From the NCBI RefSeq assembly GCF_900185615.1, contig NZ_FYAK01000001.1:281701-345700 (forward strand): a stretch of 64,000 bases of DNA, read 5' to 3'. The stretch is from Photobacterium malacitanum (GTDB lineage: Bacteria; Pseudomonadota; Gammaproteobacteria; Enterobacterales; Vibrionaceae). Below the pieces are notes generated by a model. The model had not been told where the DNA came from. It saw only the letters and a program-made list of their open reading frames with translations, and did no database searches. Position 1 is the first letter of the stretch. Every line of letters starts with the position of its first letter. Below are positions 9,901 to 19,042 of the stretch, in pieces. The position numbers were made by a program, and so were the translations under genes.

Positions 9901-11789
9901 TTGGCGATATGGCTGGTGATGTGTTTGGTAATGGTATGTTACTTTCATCACATACGCGACTAGTTGCTTCTTTTAATCACCAACATATTTTTATTGATCC
10001 AGCCCCTGATGAACAGATTAGTTTTCAAGAACGATTGCGGTTATTTAAACTGCCACGTTCGAGTTGGCAAGATTATAATTCAACACTGATTTCTGCTGGT
10101 GGCGGCGTTTTTTCTCGCCGTAGTAAATCGATTAAACTCACGCCAGAAATCAAACAAAGACTGCAAACGAAAAAGCACAGCTGCACACCAAATGAATTGA
10201 TTCAGTTGATATTACAGCTTGATGTTGATTTGTTGTGGAATGGCGGTATTGGAACTTATGTAAAAGCCATGTCGGAATCAAATGCTGATGTTGGCGATCG
10301 TGCTAATGATGGGGTGCGTATTAATGGCCACCAATTAAAAGCAAAGATTGTTGGTGAAGGTGGGAATTTAGGTTTAACCCAATTAGGACGGATTGAATAT
10401 GCTACCCAAGGTGGACGAGTTAATTGTGATTTTATCGATAACGTTGGTGGTGTTGATTGTTCCGACAATGAAGTAAACATTAAAATTTTACTCAATAGCC
10501 TCGTTGAAGAAGGTGATTTAACTTATAAGCAACGTAATCTGCTGTTAGATAGAATGGAAGCTGATGTAAGTAAGCAAGTATTGACTGATGCTTATTGTCA
10601 AAGTGAATCCATTTCAGTGACGCAATATCAACAAACAGCATTACTTAAAGAACAAATTCGTTTTATTCATCATTTAGAACGGATAGGGAAGTTAGATCGT
10701 TGTCTAGAGCATCTACCTGATGATGAAACCTTGATTGAAAGAGAAAAATCAGCAATAGGTCTGACTCGACCTGAGTTATCGGTGCTGGTGGCATACGGAA
10801 AGATGATCCTTAAACAACAATTAGAAAATGCTGATATTGCTAATGATGATTTTCATCGTAATCAGTTAATAACCTATTTTCCAACGGCATTAAAAAAATA
10901 TCAGCAACAGATGCTCCATCACCCATTAACCAAAGAAATTATTGCAACCGCGTTGGCAAATCAGATGTCCAATGAAATGGGGTGTAATTTCGTAACACGG
11001 TTACAAGAAGAAACCGGATCATCAGTCGTTGATATTGCATCAGCCTACGTCGTTGGTCGTGAAATTTTTCATTTTCCTGAATTATATATAGCTATTAGGC
11101 AATTAGATAATCAACTAACGACGGAGACTCAATATGATATGTTGTTTCAGTGTCGGCGAATGTTACGTCGAATAACACGGTGGTTGTTACGTAATCAGGA
11201 CCGAAAGTTAACGATAGAGCAGCAGATTGGTTTTTATAAGCCTTATGTTTTTGATCTACGAAAAAACCTAGAACGTTACCTTGTCACTGATGAGGTGAAA
11301 GAACATCAACACCAAGCTCAGCAATTAATTAATGCCGGCGTACCTCAAACGTTGGCTGATAATATTGTGCGTTTACCCAGTCTATATTGTGCGCTTGATA
11401 TTGGTCAAATAGCCGAACAACAGCAACAGACGGTAAGTCATATTGCTCAAGTATACTTTTTGGTTGGGGTCGATTTATCACTCCATTGGTTTTTGAAACA
11501 AATAAATAATCAGCCAGTAGAAAATCATTGGCAAGCATTGGCAAGAGCATCATTTAGAGAAGAACTCGATTGGCAGCAACGACAACTGACGGTATCTGTT
11601 ATTCAATATGTGGCAGCTCAACCACAAGATTGTGTAAGTCAATGGGTGGATGATCATCTTGTTGCTATTCAACGTTGGGAGAGTGTATTAACAGAATTTA
11701 AAATAGGAACGGTGCATGAATTTGCCAAATTTGCAGTCGCACTAAGAGAGTTGACCTTATTAAACCTTCATTCTCAGTCTCGTAGCTGA
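6969..11789 (+). CDS. gdhB: Large NAD-specific glutamate dehydrogenase
   Basis: Catabolic enzyme of the about 180-kDa class, converting glutamate and NAD+ to 2-oxoglutarate, ammonia and NADH. The 1606 aa match that class. The N-terminal half carries ACT-like regulatory segments. The catalytic core includes KIARGGLRWSDR, the lysine-containing GAKGGFVCKRQ, and the nucleotide-binding part VGIGDMAGDVFGNGML and AKIVGEGGNLGLTQLGR. A helical C-terminal domain follows. The ATG at 6969 has a GGAG upstream and fits the family start. No clear hairpin terminator was seen after the stop. Confidence 0.95.
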   Translation: MTAPDNIVPVLLEKVYDLIATKVKPPQSALVMTLAKQLLAQLADDDLLQRNESDLYGAILSLWQHIAMNKPEHISVRVYNPSVSRHGWKSTHTVVEIVTPDQPFLVDSVRMALDRLGITSHLMLNGPYRFQRDNNGQIIKACSDKGEQQTLFHIEVDRLPTNAEIAQLKRELTCLLKDITLVVKDWQPMQQKLLHVASELHHHDLPLSKVHCQEALEFIDWLTRHNFTFMGYHAYDLNVVEADYELTPVKNSGLGLLAKTTSAATFRLSSLPESARVEAQKPEVLILTKSNGKSRIHRPAYIDYVGIKRFDKQGNIIGEHRFIGLYASSAYHQTVDNIPLIRNRVSRILQASGYSKGSYSWKALNNILETYPRDELIQANENEMLAVGMGVVRMQNRDLLRLFIRRDPFGRFFSCMVYVSKERYNTELRRKTQQILKTYLSSDEDVEFTTFFSESRLARTQYIVRVENNNSDIDVKAIEHNLVEAALLWEDRLTHALVANLGESKGIAVAKKYINAFPRSYKEQMLPGYAVADVLQLEQLSDSHKLGMLFYRPQEEATDSSVIKLKLFHRTQPIYLSDVMPMLENLGLRVVGESPYQVTTANNTIYWVLDFSMLHSRCGGIDLTEARDRFQSALALIWEGKLESDGFNRLVLNGGLTGREVTILRCYARYMRQVGFPFSQQYIEETLTHHNDIACDLINLFQLRFNTKCHHSKVSEQLAVEKLEQKLDLVESLDNDRILRRYIDMILATVRTNYYQQDSQHLPKHCLAIKLRPTHIPDIPAPIPMFEIFVYAPDIEGVHLRAGKIARGGLRWSDRQEDFRTEILGLVKAQQVKNTVIVPVGAKGGFVCKRQPQLKTRQDVIDEGMRCYKHFIEALLDVTDNIIDGKVIAPIDVRCHDDHDPYLVVAADKGTATFSDLANSIAADYQFWLGDAFASGGSHGYDHKKMGITAKGGWESVKRHFRELGIDCQATPFSCVGIGDMAGDVFGNGMLLSSHTRLVASFNHQHIFIDPAPDEQISFQERLRLFKLPRSSWQDYNSTLISAGGGVFSRRSKSIKLTPEIKQRLQTKKHSCTPNELIQLILQLDVDLLWNGGIGTYVKAMSESNADVGDRANDGVRINGHQLKAKIVGEGGNLGLTQLGRIEYATQGGRVNCDFIDNVGGVDCSDNEVNIKILLNSLVEEGDLTYKQRNLLLDRMEADVSKQVLTDAYCQSESISVTQYQQTALLKEQIRFIHHLERIGKLDRCLEHLPDDETLIEREKSAIGLTRPELSVLVAYGKMILKQQLENADIANDDFHRNQLITYFPTALKKYQQQMLHHPLTKEIIATALANQMSNEMGCNFVTRLQEETGSSVVDIASAYVVGREIFHFPELYIAIRQLDNQLTTETQYDMLFQCRRMLRRITRWLLRNQDRKLTIEQQIGFYKPYVFDLRKNLERYLVTDEVKEHQHQAQQLINAGVPQTLADNIVRLPSLYCALDIGQIAEQQQQTVSHIAQVYFLVGVDLSLHWFLKQINNQPVENHWQALARASFREELDWQQRQLTVSVIQYVAAQPQDCVSQWVDDHLVAIQRWESVLTEFKIGTVHEFAKFAVALRELTLLNLHSQSRS

Positions 11790-11881
11790 GTATAAATCCC
11801 GATGGGGGGTTGCTAAAAGGTTAACTGGGGTAATGAAATTGTATCTGGTATGTTGGATTGGATGGTTTTTGATACACTCCA

Positions 11882-11897
11882 ACGAAAACGTTTGCTT
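11882..11897 (-). promoter_or_regulatory. PurR-type operator upstream of pyrD
   Basis: On the minus strand this reads AAGCAAACGTTTTCGT, a full match to the classic PurR box ANGCAAACGTTTNCNT. It lies 169 bases before the pyrD start codon. PurR control of pyrD is known in E. coli. The site is seen directly; its use here is inferred. Confidence 0.75.
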
Positions 11898-11974
11898 TTT
11901 ATGGGGTTTATTTTAAATAAGAGTGATTTATAACTCATTGTAAATATTGATATAAATTATAAGTATCTGTTTTG

Positions 11975-11988
11975 TTGATAATAATCAA
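11975..11988. promoter_or_regulatory. FNR-type palindrome upstream of pyrD
   Basis: TTGATAATAATCAA is a perfect match to the FNR consensus TTGAT-N4-ATCAA. It ends 77 bases before the pyrD start. Regulation by FNR is inferred; the factor itself is encoded at 36520-37275 in this window. Confidence 0.6.
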
Positions 11989-12065
11989 ATTAATAGGGAT
12001 TGTATTTAGCACTATAACTGTGAATAATACCACCCCGTTTATACGGGATTTTTAATGGAGTTATA

Positions 12066-13076
12066 ATGTTATATCGCATCGCACGATCCGCTATTTTCCA
12101 GTTGGATGCAGAAAAAGCACACGACCTCGCTATTCAGAATTTTTCTCGCTTTACTGGTACTCCACTTGATCTCTTCTATCGTCAACATGTTCCAGAACGT
12201 CCTGTTGAAGTGATGGGCATTACGTTTAAAAATCCTGTTGGTTTGGCTGCTGGCCTTGATAAAAATGGCGAATGTATTGATGCATTTGGCGCAATGGGAT
12301 TTGGTTTTGTTGAAGTAGGTACCGTAACCCCACGTCCTCAATCGGGAAATGATAAGCCACGTTTATTTCGTTTAATTCCAGCAGAAGGCATCATTAACCG
12401 TTTTGGTTTTAATAACCTTGGCGTTGATAACTTAGTTGAGAACGTGAAGAAGTCGACCTATGACGGTGTTATTGGTATTAACATTGGTAAAAATAAAGAC
12501 ACACCAATTGAAAAGGGTGCTGAAGACTATTTAATCTGTATGGAAAAAGTCTATCAGTATGCTGGTTATATCGCAGTGAATATCTCATCACCAAATACAC
12601 CAGGGTTACGTTCATTACAATATGGTGAAGCATTAGATGACTTGTTAGCACAATTAAAGCAAAAACAAGCAGAGCTTGCCGAAAAACATGGAAAATATGT
12701 TCCATTAGCGCTTAAGATCGCCCCAGATCTTGATGATCAAGAAATTGTTCAGGTATGTGAATCACTTATTCGCAATAAGATTGACGGTGTAATTGGTACT
12801 AATACTACGCTAGATCGTACTATGGTTGAAGGTATGGATCATTGCGATGAGACGGGAGGCTTAAGTGGCCGTCCATTACAAAACAAGAGTACTGACGTTA
12901 TTCGTAAAATGGCGGTTGCTTTGAATGGTGCACTACCGATTATTGGTGTAGGCGGTATCGATTCAGCAATGGCGGCGCGTGAAAAGATCCATGCTGGGGC
13001 TCAATTAGTTCAAGTTTATACCGGATTTATTTATCATGGTCCTCGCTTAGTTAAAGACATTGTTAATGGCCTTTAA
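12066..13076 (+). CDS. pyrD: Dihydroorotate dehydrogenase (quinone), class 2
   Basis: Membrane-associated FMN enzyme of pyrimidine synthesis that oxidises dihydroorotate to orotate with quinone as acceptor. At 336 aa it is the same size as E. coli PyrD. The class 2 N-terminal helices that bind the membrane are at residues 1-40, followed by the FMN-site [11 protein letters not shown]. Catalytic Ser175 lies in [10 protein letters not shown], and GVGGIDS and [11 protein letters not shown] close the barrel. The start at 12066 follows GGAG. It is a single-gene unit with its own terminator and the upstream PurR-type and FNR-type sites. Confidence 0.97.
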   Translation: MLYRIARSAIFQLDAEKAHDLAIQNFSRFTGTPLDLFYRQHVPERPVEVMGITFKNPVGLAAGLDKNGECIDAFGAMGFGFVEVGTVTPRPQSGNDKPRLFRLIPAEGIINRFGFNNLGVDNLVENVKKSTYDGVIGINIGKNKDTPIEKGAEDYLICMEKVYQYAGYIAVNISSPNTPGLRSLQYGEALDDLLAQLKQKQAELAEKHGKYVPLALKIAPDLDDQEIVQVCESLIRNKIDGVIGTNTTLDRTMVEGMDHCDETGGLSGRPLQNKSTDVIRKMAVALNGALPIIGVGGIDSAMAAREKIHAGAQLVQVYTGFIYHGPRLVKDIVNGL

Positions 13077-13111
13077 TATATCAGTATGATGTAACGTTCA
13101 TGTTATTGATT

Positions 13112-13148
13112 AAGCCAAATTGATTATTGCTTTCAATTTGGCTTTTTT
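13112..13148 (+). terminator. Rho-independent terminator of pyrD
   Basis: A 12-bp stem (AAGCCAAATTGA / TCAATTTGGCTT) followed by a T-run. Confidence 0.92.
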
Positions 13149-13286
13149 ATATCTAAAAATTGAAAATCTCACAAAAATACAGATTTAACGTTAATGTATT
13201 TTTCAAAATCTTCCTCTTTTAATTCACCATTGGTGACGTAAAATTTTGTCTATAATCTAGACACATAGCAAGCTAGAGAGGATGTT

Positions 13287-13829
13287 ATGCTAACACCTAA
13301 TAATTCTTGGTATTGGCAATTTGATACTAAGAGAAATACATTAATGCTAGAACTTGGTAATGAATTATTGTTTTGCGTGGCTATACCAGCAAAGCAATTA
13401 ACGGTTGAAGCTAAATCCATTTCAAATCAAATCTTCACTGTGGCCGATGTTGCAGCTTACCAAACCTTTAAAGAAGGCATGGTTGATTTACCGTTATCAG
13501 AAGCACGAAAATCTGAACTCGCTTTAAATGCAGTCGCGGCATATCGGTTTCAAAAACCATTAATGCTAAAAAGTTGGTTTTTTGTTCCACAAGCAGGTGT
13601 TGATCCTGATTGGGGGGAGGTGGTTATTTTAAAAACGGCTGATGATTATGCGCGGTTTATTATTATAGAAACTGACGGAAATTCAAGCCTCTGCATGTTA
13701 GCTGATGTTACCCCAATAAAACTTGATCATGATAAGGAACTTAATTTTTCAGATACTATTCGAGTTATGAATAATCGCATTTCACCTTATTCAGGATCAT
13801 TGCCTATAGGTCTTGCGCTGGTAGGGTAG
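13287..13829 (+). CDS. zapC: Cell division protein ZapC
   Basis: Cytoplasmic FtsZ-associated protein that promotes lateral interactions of FtsZ filaments. At 180 aa it matches the ZapC length. It shares with E. coli ZapC the N-terminal pattern NSWYWQFDTKRNTLMLEL, the middle SEARKSELALNAVAAYRF, the stretch KPLMLKSWFFVP and the terminal DTIRVMNNRISPY. The start follows GAGAGGA. It has its own terminator. Its position after pyrD matches other gammaproteobacteria. Confidence 0.92.
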   Translation: MLTPNNSWYWQFDTKRNTLMLELGNELLFCVAIPAKQLTVEAKSISNQIFTVADVAAYQTFKEGMVDLPLSEARKSELALNAVAAYRFQKPLMLKSWFFVPQAGVDPDWGEVVILKTADDYARFIIIETDGNSSLCMLADVTPIKLDHDKELNFSDTIRVMNNRISPYSGSLPIGLALVG

Positions 13830-13858
13830 GGAGTTACTCTTATGTAGCTCCCTTATTT
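13829..13858 (+). terminator. Rho-independent terminator of zapC
   Basis: Stem GGGAG / CTCCC, extended by TAC/GTA pairs, followed by TTATTTT. It begins at the zapC stop codon. Confidence 0.75.
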
Positions 13859-14704
13859 TACTTGCTTGTTAAGACCTATTTTATTATGAACTATTAGTTC
13901 CATCATTTCATTTGTTACTCCTTCCTTATTGTATTGTTGTTCCTCACATCAAAGTAAAGCGTCCCACTTAGTTAAGTCATCACACCTTAGATTCGTTAGC
14001 GTTACGCATCTATTGATGACTATTGATGATGCAATCTATTTGTGTCAGTGGTTGACTCGTCTTTCGTAGCTGCTTAATCACATTAATGTGTTGATTAAAT
14101 AACGTCCACTACTAGAGCTTGCTGGTGGTATTAGAGCAAAGCAGAGACAATAAAGTGACATTAAGTACTAACAACATGTGATCATGATCTAAAATTCCGC
14201 CATTTTAGTATAAAAAACGTTCACCTTGATGATGTAAATACCAGCATAACTCACTTTATTTGTTGTTATTTATCTCAAACTCAATCAATTAACTTCCTTA
14301 TTTAACAATAATTGATAGCTGATTGATAAAACTTGCTCGACAATATTCCATTTATTCCAATGTTGTCTTTTTGTGTTTGATATATATTTAAATATAGTTT
14401 GTATTTTTAGCTGTTTTGTTATTTTTATTATTTAAATACAGTTGGTTATATATTGTTTACTTATATGGACAACCGTTTTTGAGTTTAATTTTGAACAATA
14501 ATTTGATGTGAATCGCCCTATTGTTTGCTATTGGAAAATATCGTTAGTACGATGAAATTTTATTCAAATATGTCAGGTAACAATGTTGACAGGGAATCAA
14601 AGGCTGTTTTTTTCATTAAATTAGTGAATTGATTGTGCTAAAAGCGAGGTATTTAATGTGATTTCAGTTATAATTCGATGCAATATTAGTGTGAAAAGAA
14701 CGCC
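13859..14704. other. Long intergenic region between zapC and rlmL without a recognised gene
   Basis: About 850 AT-rich bases. I found no tRNA, no recognised small RNA and no open frame with a convincing ribosome site; the longest candidates are 17-24 codons and lack one. The segment around 14073-14098 can fold through TTAATC / GATTAA flanking an ACATTAATGT palindrome. The last 300 bases are very AT-rich and probably hold the rlmL promoter. The gap is much longer than the neighbouring spacers. Confidence 0.5.
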
Positions 14705-16843
14705 ATGAATCAATATTTAGCGATTACTTCCCGCGGCCTAGAAAACTTGCTTGCGGATGAATTAGAACAATTAGGTGCACAAAACATTCAAGTTGTGCAT
14801 GCCGGTGTCCGTTTTAAAGCAGATCAAGCAATGGCTTATCGTTGCTGTCTATGGACTCGTATTTCCTCTCGAATCATCCAAGTGCTGAGTGAGTTTAATG
14901 TCCGTGATGATATGGACTTATACTTAGGTGCAACGGCGATTAATTGGATGAGCCACTTTGATAGCAATACCCGTATTGTGGTTGACTTCAACGGTACTAA
15001 CCGCGAAATCCGCAATAGCCAATATGGTGCGATGAAAATCAAAGATGCGATTGTTGACCGTTTTACTAAAGCAGATCTTCGTCGCCCTAATATCGATCGT
15101 GAAAATCCAGATCTACGTATTCATATGCGTCTGTCTGGTGAGAAAGGTATTCTTGGTCTAGATATGGCTGGTAGCGGTTTACACCAACGTGGTTACCGTA
15201 GCGAAGCCGGTCGTGCGCCTTTACGTGAAACCCATGCTGCTGCATTGGTGATGAAAAGCGGTTGGACACCAGAAACCGCATTATTAGATCCAATGTGTGG
15301 TTCTGGTACGCTCGTGATTGAAGCCGCTATGATGGCTGCTGAAATTGCACCAGGCCTTAAACGTAAGCGTTGGGGCTTTGAGTCAATTAAAGATTTTGAT
15401 AAAGAAGCATGGTTAGAAATTCATGCTGAAGCGACAGTGAAAGCGCGTCGTGGCCCATCAAAAGTAACGACGAAATTCTTTGGTCGTGAAATGGATCAAC
15501 GTGTATTAGCGATCGCTCGTGATAATGCTGGCCGTGCCGGTGTAAAGAGTCTGATTGACTTTGCATACGGTGATGCAACACAACTTATTCGTCCAGAAGG
15601 TTTTGAGACTGGTATTATTCTTTGTAACCCTCCATACGGTGAGCGTTTAGGTACAACATCTGAACTTATCTCATTGTATAAAGAATTTGGTAACCGTTTA
15701 AAGCTGGCCTTTGAAGGTTCAGTTGCGGCTATCTACTCGGGTTCAAATGAATTGCTAAGCTGTATGCGTATGCGTGCAGATAAACAATTTAAATTAAAAA
15801 ATGGTGCGCTTGATTGTGTACTTAAAACGTATTTAATTACTGCAGGTAGTGTTAAGAAAGAAGATGGCGAGCAAGAAGGCGTTATTGTTCAACAAGACGT
15901 AGCACCTGATTTTGCAAACCGTTTGAAAAAGAATATTGCCAAGTTAGGTAAATGGGCTAAGCGTGAAGGCGTTGAGTGTTACCGTATTTATGATGCGGAT
16001 CTTCCTAACTACAATGCCGCTATCGATAAATACAATGATTACCTTATCATTCAAGAATACGCGGCACCAAAGACGGTTTCTGAAGAAACAGCTCGTCGTC
16101 GTATTATGGATGTATTACGTGCCACGATTGAAGTAACAGGCGTTGAGCCAAATAAAGTTATTCTAAAAGTACGTGAGCGCCAAAAAGGCCGTAATCAATA
16201 TCAAAAACTATCAAGTGCAGAACGTCACATGATCGTTGATGAATATGGTATTAAGTTTAAAGTGAATCTTTATGATTACCTTGATACTGGCCTATTCTTA
16301 GATCATCGTATTACCCGTCGTATGCTAGGTAAAATGGCAGCAGGGAAAGATTTCCTTAACTTGTTTGCTTACACCGGCTCGGCAACTGTTCATGCTGCAG
16401 TAGGTGGCGCAAAATCAACAACAACTGTTGATATGTCAAATACGTACTTACGTTGGGCTCAAGAGAACATGGAGCTTAATAATCAAGTGGGTGAACAGCA
16501 TGAGTTTGTTCAAGCAGATTGTCTACAATGGTTACAAGAAGTTGATGATACATTTGATTTGATTTTTATCGATCCACCAACGTTCTCAAACTCTAAGCGT
16601 ATGAAGCAGACATTTGATATTGAACGTGATCACATCATGTTGATGGAAAATCTAAAGCGTATGCTGCGTCCTGATGGACAGATTGTATTCTCTAACAATA
16701 AGCGTCATTTCAAGATGGATCTTGAGAAATTAACTGAACTTGGTCTACACGCTAAGAATATTTCAGATAAAACATTACCACTTGATTTCGCTAAGAATAA
16801 GCAAATCCATAACTGTTGGATTATTACCCACAAGGAAGACTAA
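14705..16843 (+). CDS. rlmL: Bifunctional 23S rRNA (guanine) methyltransferase RlmKL
   Basis: Makes m2G2445 (RlmL half) and m7G2069 (RlmK half) in 23S rRNA during large-subunit assembly. The 712 aa hold, in order, a ferredoxin-like plus THUMP region (about 1-155), an N6/N2-type methyltransferase domain ([19 protein letters not shown] and the catalytic [11 protein letters not shown]), and a second SAM-dependent domain with [26 protein letters not shown] and [13 protein letters not shown]. The fusion and length match E. coli RlmL (YcbY). The stop is directly followed by the GTG of the next gene, so the two are cotranscribed. Confidence 0.96.
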   Translation: MNQYLAITSRGLENLLADELEQLGAQNIQVVHAGVRFKADQAMAYRCCLWTRISSRIIQVLSEFNVRDDMDLYLGATAINWMSHFDSNTRIVVDFNGTNREIRNSQYGAMKIKDAIVDRFTKADLRRPNIDRENPDLRIHMRLSGEKGILGLDMAGSGLHQRGYRSEAGRAPLRETHAAALVMKSGWTPETALLDPMCGSGTLVIEAAMMAAEIAPGLKRKRWGFESIKDFDKEAWLEIHAEATVKARRGPSKVTTKFFGREMDQRVLAIARDNAGRAGVKSLIDFAYGDATQLIRPEGFETGIILCNPPYGERLGTTSELISLYKEFGNRLKLAFEGSVAAIYSGSNELLSCMRMRADKQFKLKNGALDCVLKTYLITAGSVKKEDGEQEGVIVQQDVAPDFANRLKKNIAKLGKWAKREGVECYRIYDADLPNYNAAIDKYNDYLIIQEYAAPKTVSEETARRRIMDVLRATIEVTGVEPNKVILKVRERQKGRNQYQKLSSAERHMIVDEYGIKFKVNLYDYLDTGLFLDHRITRRMLGKMAAGKDFLNLFAYTGSATVHAAVGGAKSTTTVDMSNTYLRWAQENMELNNQVGEQHEFVQADCLQWLQEVDDTFDLIFIDPPTFSNSKRMKQTFDIERDHIMLMENLKRMLRPDGQIVFSNNKRHFKMDLEKLTELGLHAKNISDKTLPLDFAKNKQIHNCWIITHKED

Positions 16844-17104
16844 GTGTTAATAACACTTTATAGCACACAAGGATGTCATCTCTGCGAGCAAGCTTATAGT
16901 TTGCTGGTGGAGATGGGTGTGCAGCATCAAGTAAGCATCGTTGATATTGCCTTTGACGATGCTTTATTCTCTCGTTACGGTGTAACAATACCCGTACTCT
17001 CGATTTCAAATCATGATGATCACACTATTTCAACGCCAGAACTTCATTGGCCGTTTGATCGAAATAGGATAACAGCATGGTTAATTACTAATGAGCTTGG
17101 TTAA
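16844..17104 (+). CDS. Glutaredoxin-family thiol protein
   Basis: An 86-aa protein with a thioredoxin fold. The redox motif is CHLC near the N-terminus (TQGCHLCEQAYSLL), followed by a DIAFDD strand, a cis-proline type VTIPVLSI segment and a C-terminal helix. The substrate is unknown. It starts with GTG at 16844, immediately after the rlmL stop, with AAGGA in the end of rlmL as ribosome site. uup follows after 5 bases, so rlmL, this gene and uup look like one operon. Confidence 0.88.
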   Translation: MLITLYSTQGCHLCEQAYSLLVEMGVQHQVSIVDIAFDDALFSRYGVTIPVLSISNHDDHTISTPELHWPFDRNRITAWLITNELG

Positions 17105-17109
17105 AAAAG

Positions 17110-19032
17110 ATGGCACTAATTAAAATCAGTAACGCCCAACTAGCCTATGGCGATCATGCTTTACTTGATAAAGCAGAATTCATTCTTCATTCTAATGAAC
17201 GTGTTTGTCTTGTTGGCCGTAATGGCGCAGGTAAATCGACACTAATGAAAGTGATTGCTGGTGAGGTATTACTTGATGACGGTAGCATTCAACGTCAAAA
17301 CGAGCTGGTGGTTTCACGCTTAGAGCAAGATCCACCGCGTAATGCTGAAGGTTCTGTATTTGATTATGTTGCTGAAGGTCTTGCTGACGCTGGTCGTGTA
17401 TTGCGTGAATATCATCATCAGTTAGATTTGGTGACAGAAGATCCTAGTGAAGCAAATATTAATAAGCTAGCACGTATTCAAGAACAGGTTGATCACCATA
17501 ATGGTTGGCAGCTTGATACTCGTATTGCCACAGTACTAGAGAGTTTAAAATTAGAACCACAGACTTTGTTAACTGACCTGTCTGGTGGTTGGCAACGTAA
17601 AGCAGCACTTGCACGTGCCCTTGTATGTGATCCTGATATTCTATTATTGGATGAGCCAACTAACCACCTTGATGTTACAACCATCGAATGGCTAGAAGGT
17701 TTCCTAAAAGATTTTCGCGGTTCAATTATCTTTATTTCTCACGACCGTGCATTCATTCGTTCAATGGCAACACGTATTATTGACTTAGATCGTGGTCAAT
17801 TAGTGTCTTTCCCTGGTGACTATGAAGGTTACCTAGAGGCGAAAGCTGAGTTACTTCGCGTAGAAGAAGAACAAAACGCGTTATTTGATAAGAAACTTGC
17901 ACAAGAAGAAGTTTGGATCCGTCAAGGTATCAAAGCTCGTCGTACCCGTAATGAAGGTCGTGTACGTGCACTTAAAGCATTACGTAATGAACGTAGTGAG
18001 CGTCGTGACGTTGTCGGTAAGGCTGATATGCAGCTACAAGATGCCAACCGCTCAGGCAAGATTGTCTTTGAAGCTAAAAACATCGGTTATAGTTACGGTG
18101 ATAAGCAAATCGTTAAAGACTTTAGCTTTAATGTTATGCGTGGCGATCGTATTGCATTAATTGGTCCTAACGGCTGTGGTAAGAGTACACTAATTAAAGT
18201 GATGCTTGATAAATTACAAGCCACAGAAGGTGACTTCCACTGTGGTACTAAATTAGAAGTAGCTTACTTTGACCAATACCGTGAAATTCTCGATCCAGAG
18301 AAAACGGTAATGGACAACCTTGCTGACGGTAAGCAAGAAGTAACTATTAATGGCAAAACACGTCATGCGTTAGGTTACTTACAAGATTTCTTATTCCACC
18401 CACGCCGTGCTCGTACACCAGTTAAAGCGTTATCGGGTGGTGAGAAAAACCGTTTATTATTGGCAAAATTGTTCCTTAAACCTAATAATTTATTGGTACT
18501 TGATGAACCAACAAACGATTTAGACATCGAAACATTGGAACTTTTAGAAGATATTCTTGCCAATTATCAAGGAACATTACTTTTAGTGAGTCACGATCGT
18601 CAATTTGTTGATAATACTGTGACTACGAGCTGGATTTTTGAAGGTGATGGCGTTGTTAACGAATACGTTGGCGGTTACCATGATGCTCAATCTCAACGTG
18701 CTAATTCTTATGCCAATCAAGCAAAAGAGCAGGCTGCTCAAATTGAATTAGCAAAAAAGAAAAAAGCTGATCAAGAACAGAAACAGCAACAAGCGACACC
18801 TAAACGTGCAGGTAAGAAGTTATCTTTTACACTTCAACATGAGCTAGCTGCTTTACCGCAAAAAATTGAAGACTTAGAAAATGAAATCGCAAAATTGCAG
18901 GAACAAATTAATGATCCTGCGTTCTTCTCGGATCCGAAGAATGATACTCAAGCGACGCTAACAGCTTTAGCTAAGTTAGAACAAGAGTTTGAAGTAGCAT
19001 TTGAACGATGGGAAGAACTGGACGCGATGTAA
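17110..19032 (+). CDS. uup: ABC-F family ATPase Uup
   Basis: Soluble duplicated ABC ATPase of the ABC-F class that acts on the ribosome and is linked to suppression of transposon excision. The 640 aa contain two ATPase modules: Walker A GRNGAGKST with signature LSGGWQRK, and GPNGCGKST with LSGGEKNR. An ABC-F linker lies between them (about 240-300) and a coiled-coil C-terminal domain typical of Uup follows (from about 565, rich in Q, E and K). There is no membrane segment. The start at 17110 has only a weak ribosome site, consistent with translational coupling. Confidence 0.95.
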   Translation: MALIKISNAQLAYGDHALLDKAEFILHSNERVCLVGRNGAGKSTLMKVIAGEVLLDDGSIQRQNELVVSRLEQDPPRNAEGSVFDYVAEGLADAGRVLREYHHQLDLVTEDPSEANINKLARIQEQVDHHNGWQLDTRIATVLESLKLEPQTLLTDLSGGWQRKAALARALVCDPDILLLDEPTNHLDVTTIEWLEGFLKDFRGSIIFISHDRAFIRSMATRIIDLDRGQLVSFPGDYEGYLEAKAELLRVEEEQNALFDKKLAQEEVWIRQGIKARRTRNEGRVRALKALRNERSERRDVVGKADMQLQDANRSGKIVFEAKNIGYSYGDKQIVKDFSFNVMRGDRIALIGPNGCGKSTLIKVMLDKLQATEGDFHCGTKLEVAYFDQYREILDPEKTVMDNLADGKQEVTINGKTRHALGYLQDFLFHPRRARTPVKALSGGEKNRLLLAKLFLKPNNLLVLDEPTNDLDIETLELLEDILANYQGTLLLVSHDRQFVDNTVTTSWIFEGDGVVNEYVGGYHDAQSQRANSYANQAKEQAAQIELAKKKKADQEQKQQQATPKRAGKKLSFTLQHELAALPQKIEDLENEIAKLQEQINDPAFFSDPKNDTQATLTALAKLEQEFEVAFERWEELDAM

Positions 19033-19042
19033 AGGAACCCTA

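Noticed and set aside
14027-14080. 17-codon open frame in the zapC-rlmL spacer
   Set aside because: No ribosome site precedes it and it is too short to judge.
19001-19042. Upstream extension of the DUF3466 frame into uup
   Set aside because: It has no ribosome site, overlaps uup, and would put 14 polar residues before a clear signal peptide.
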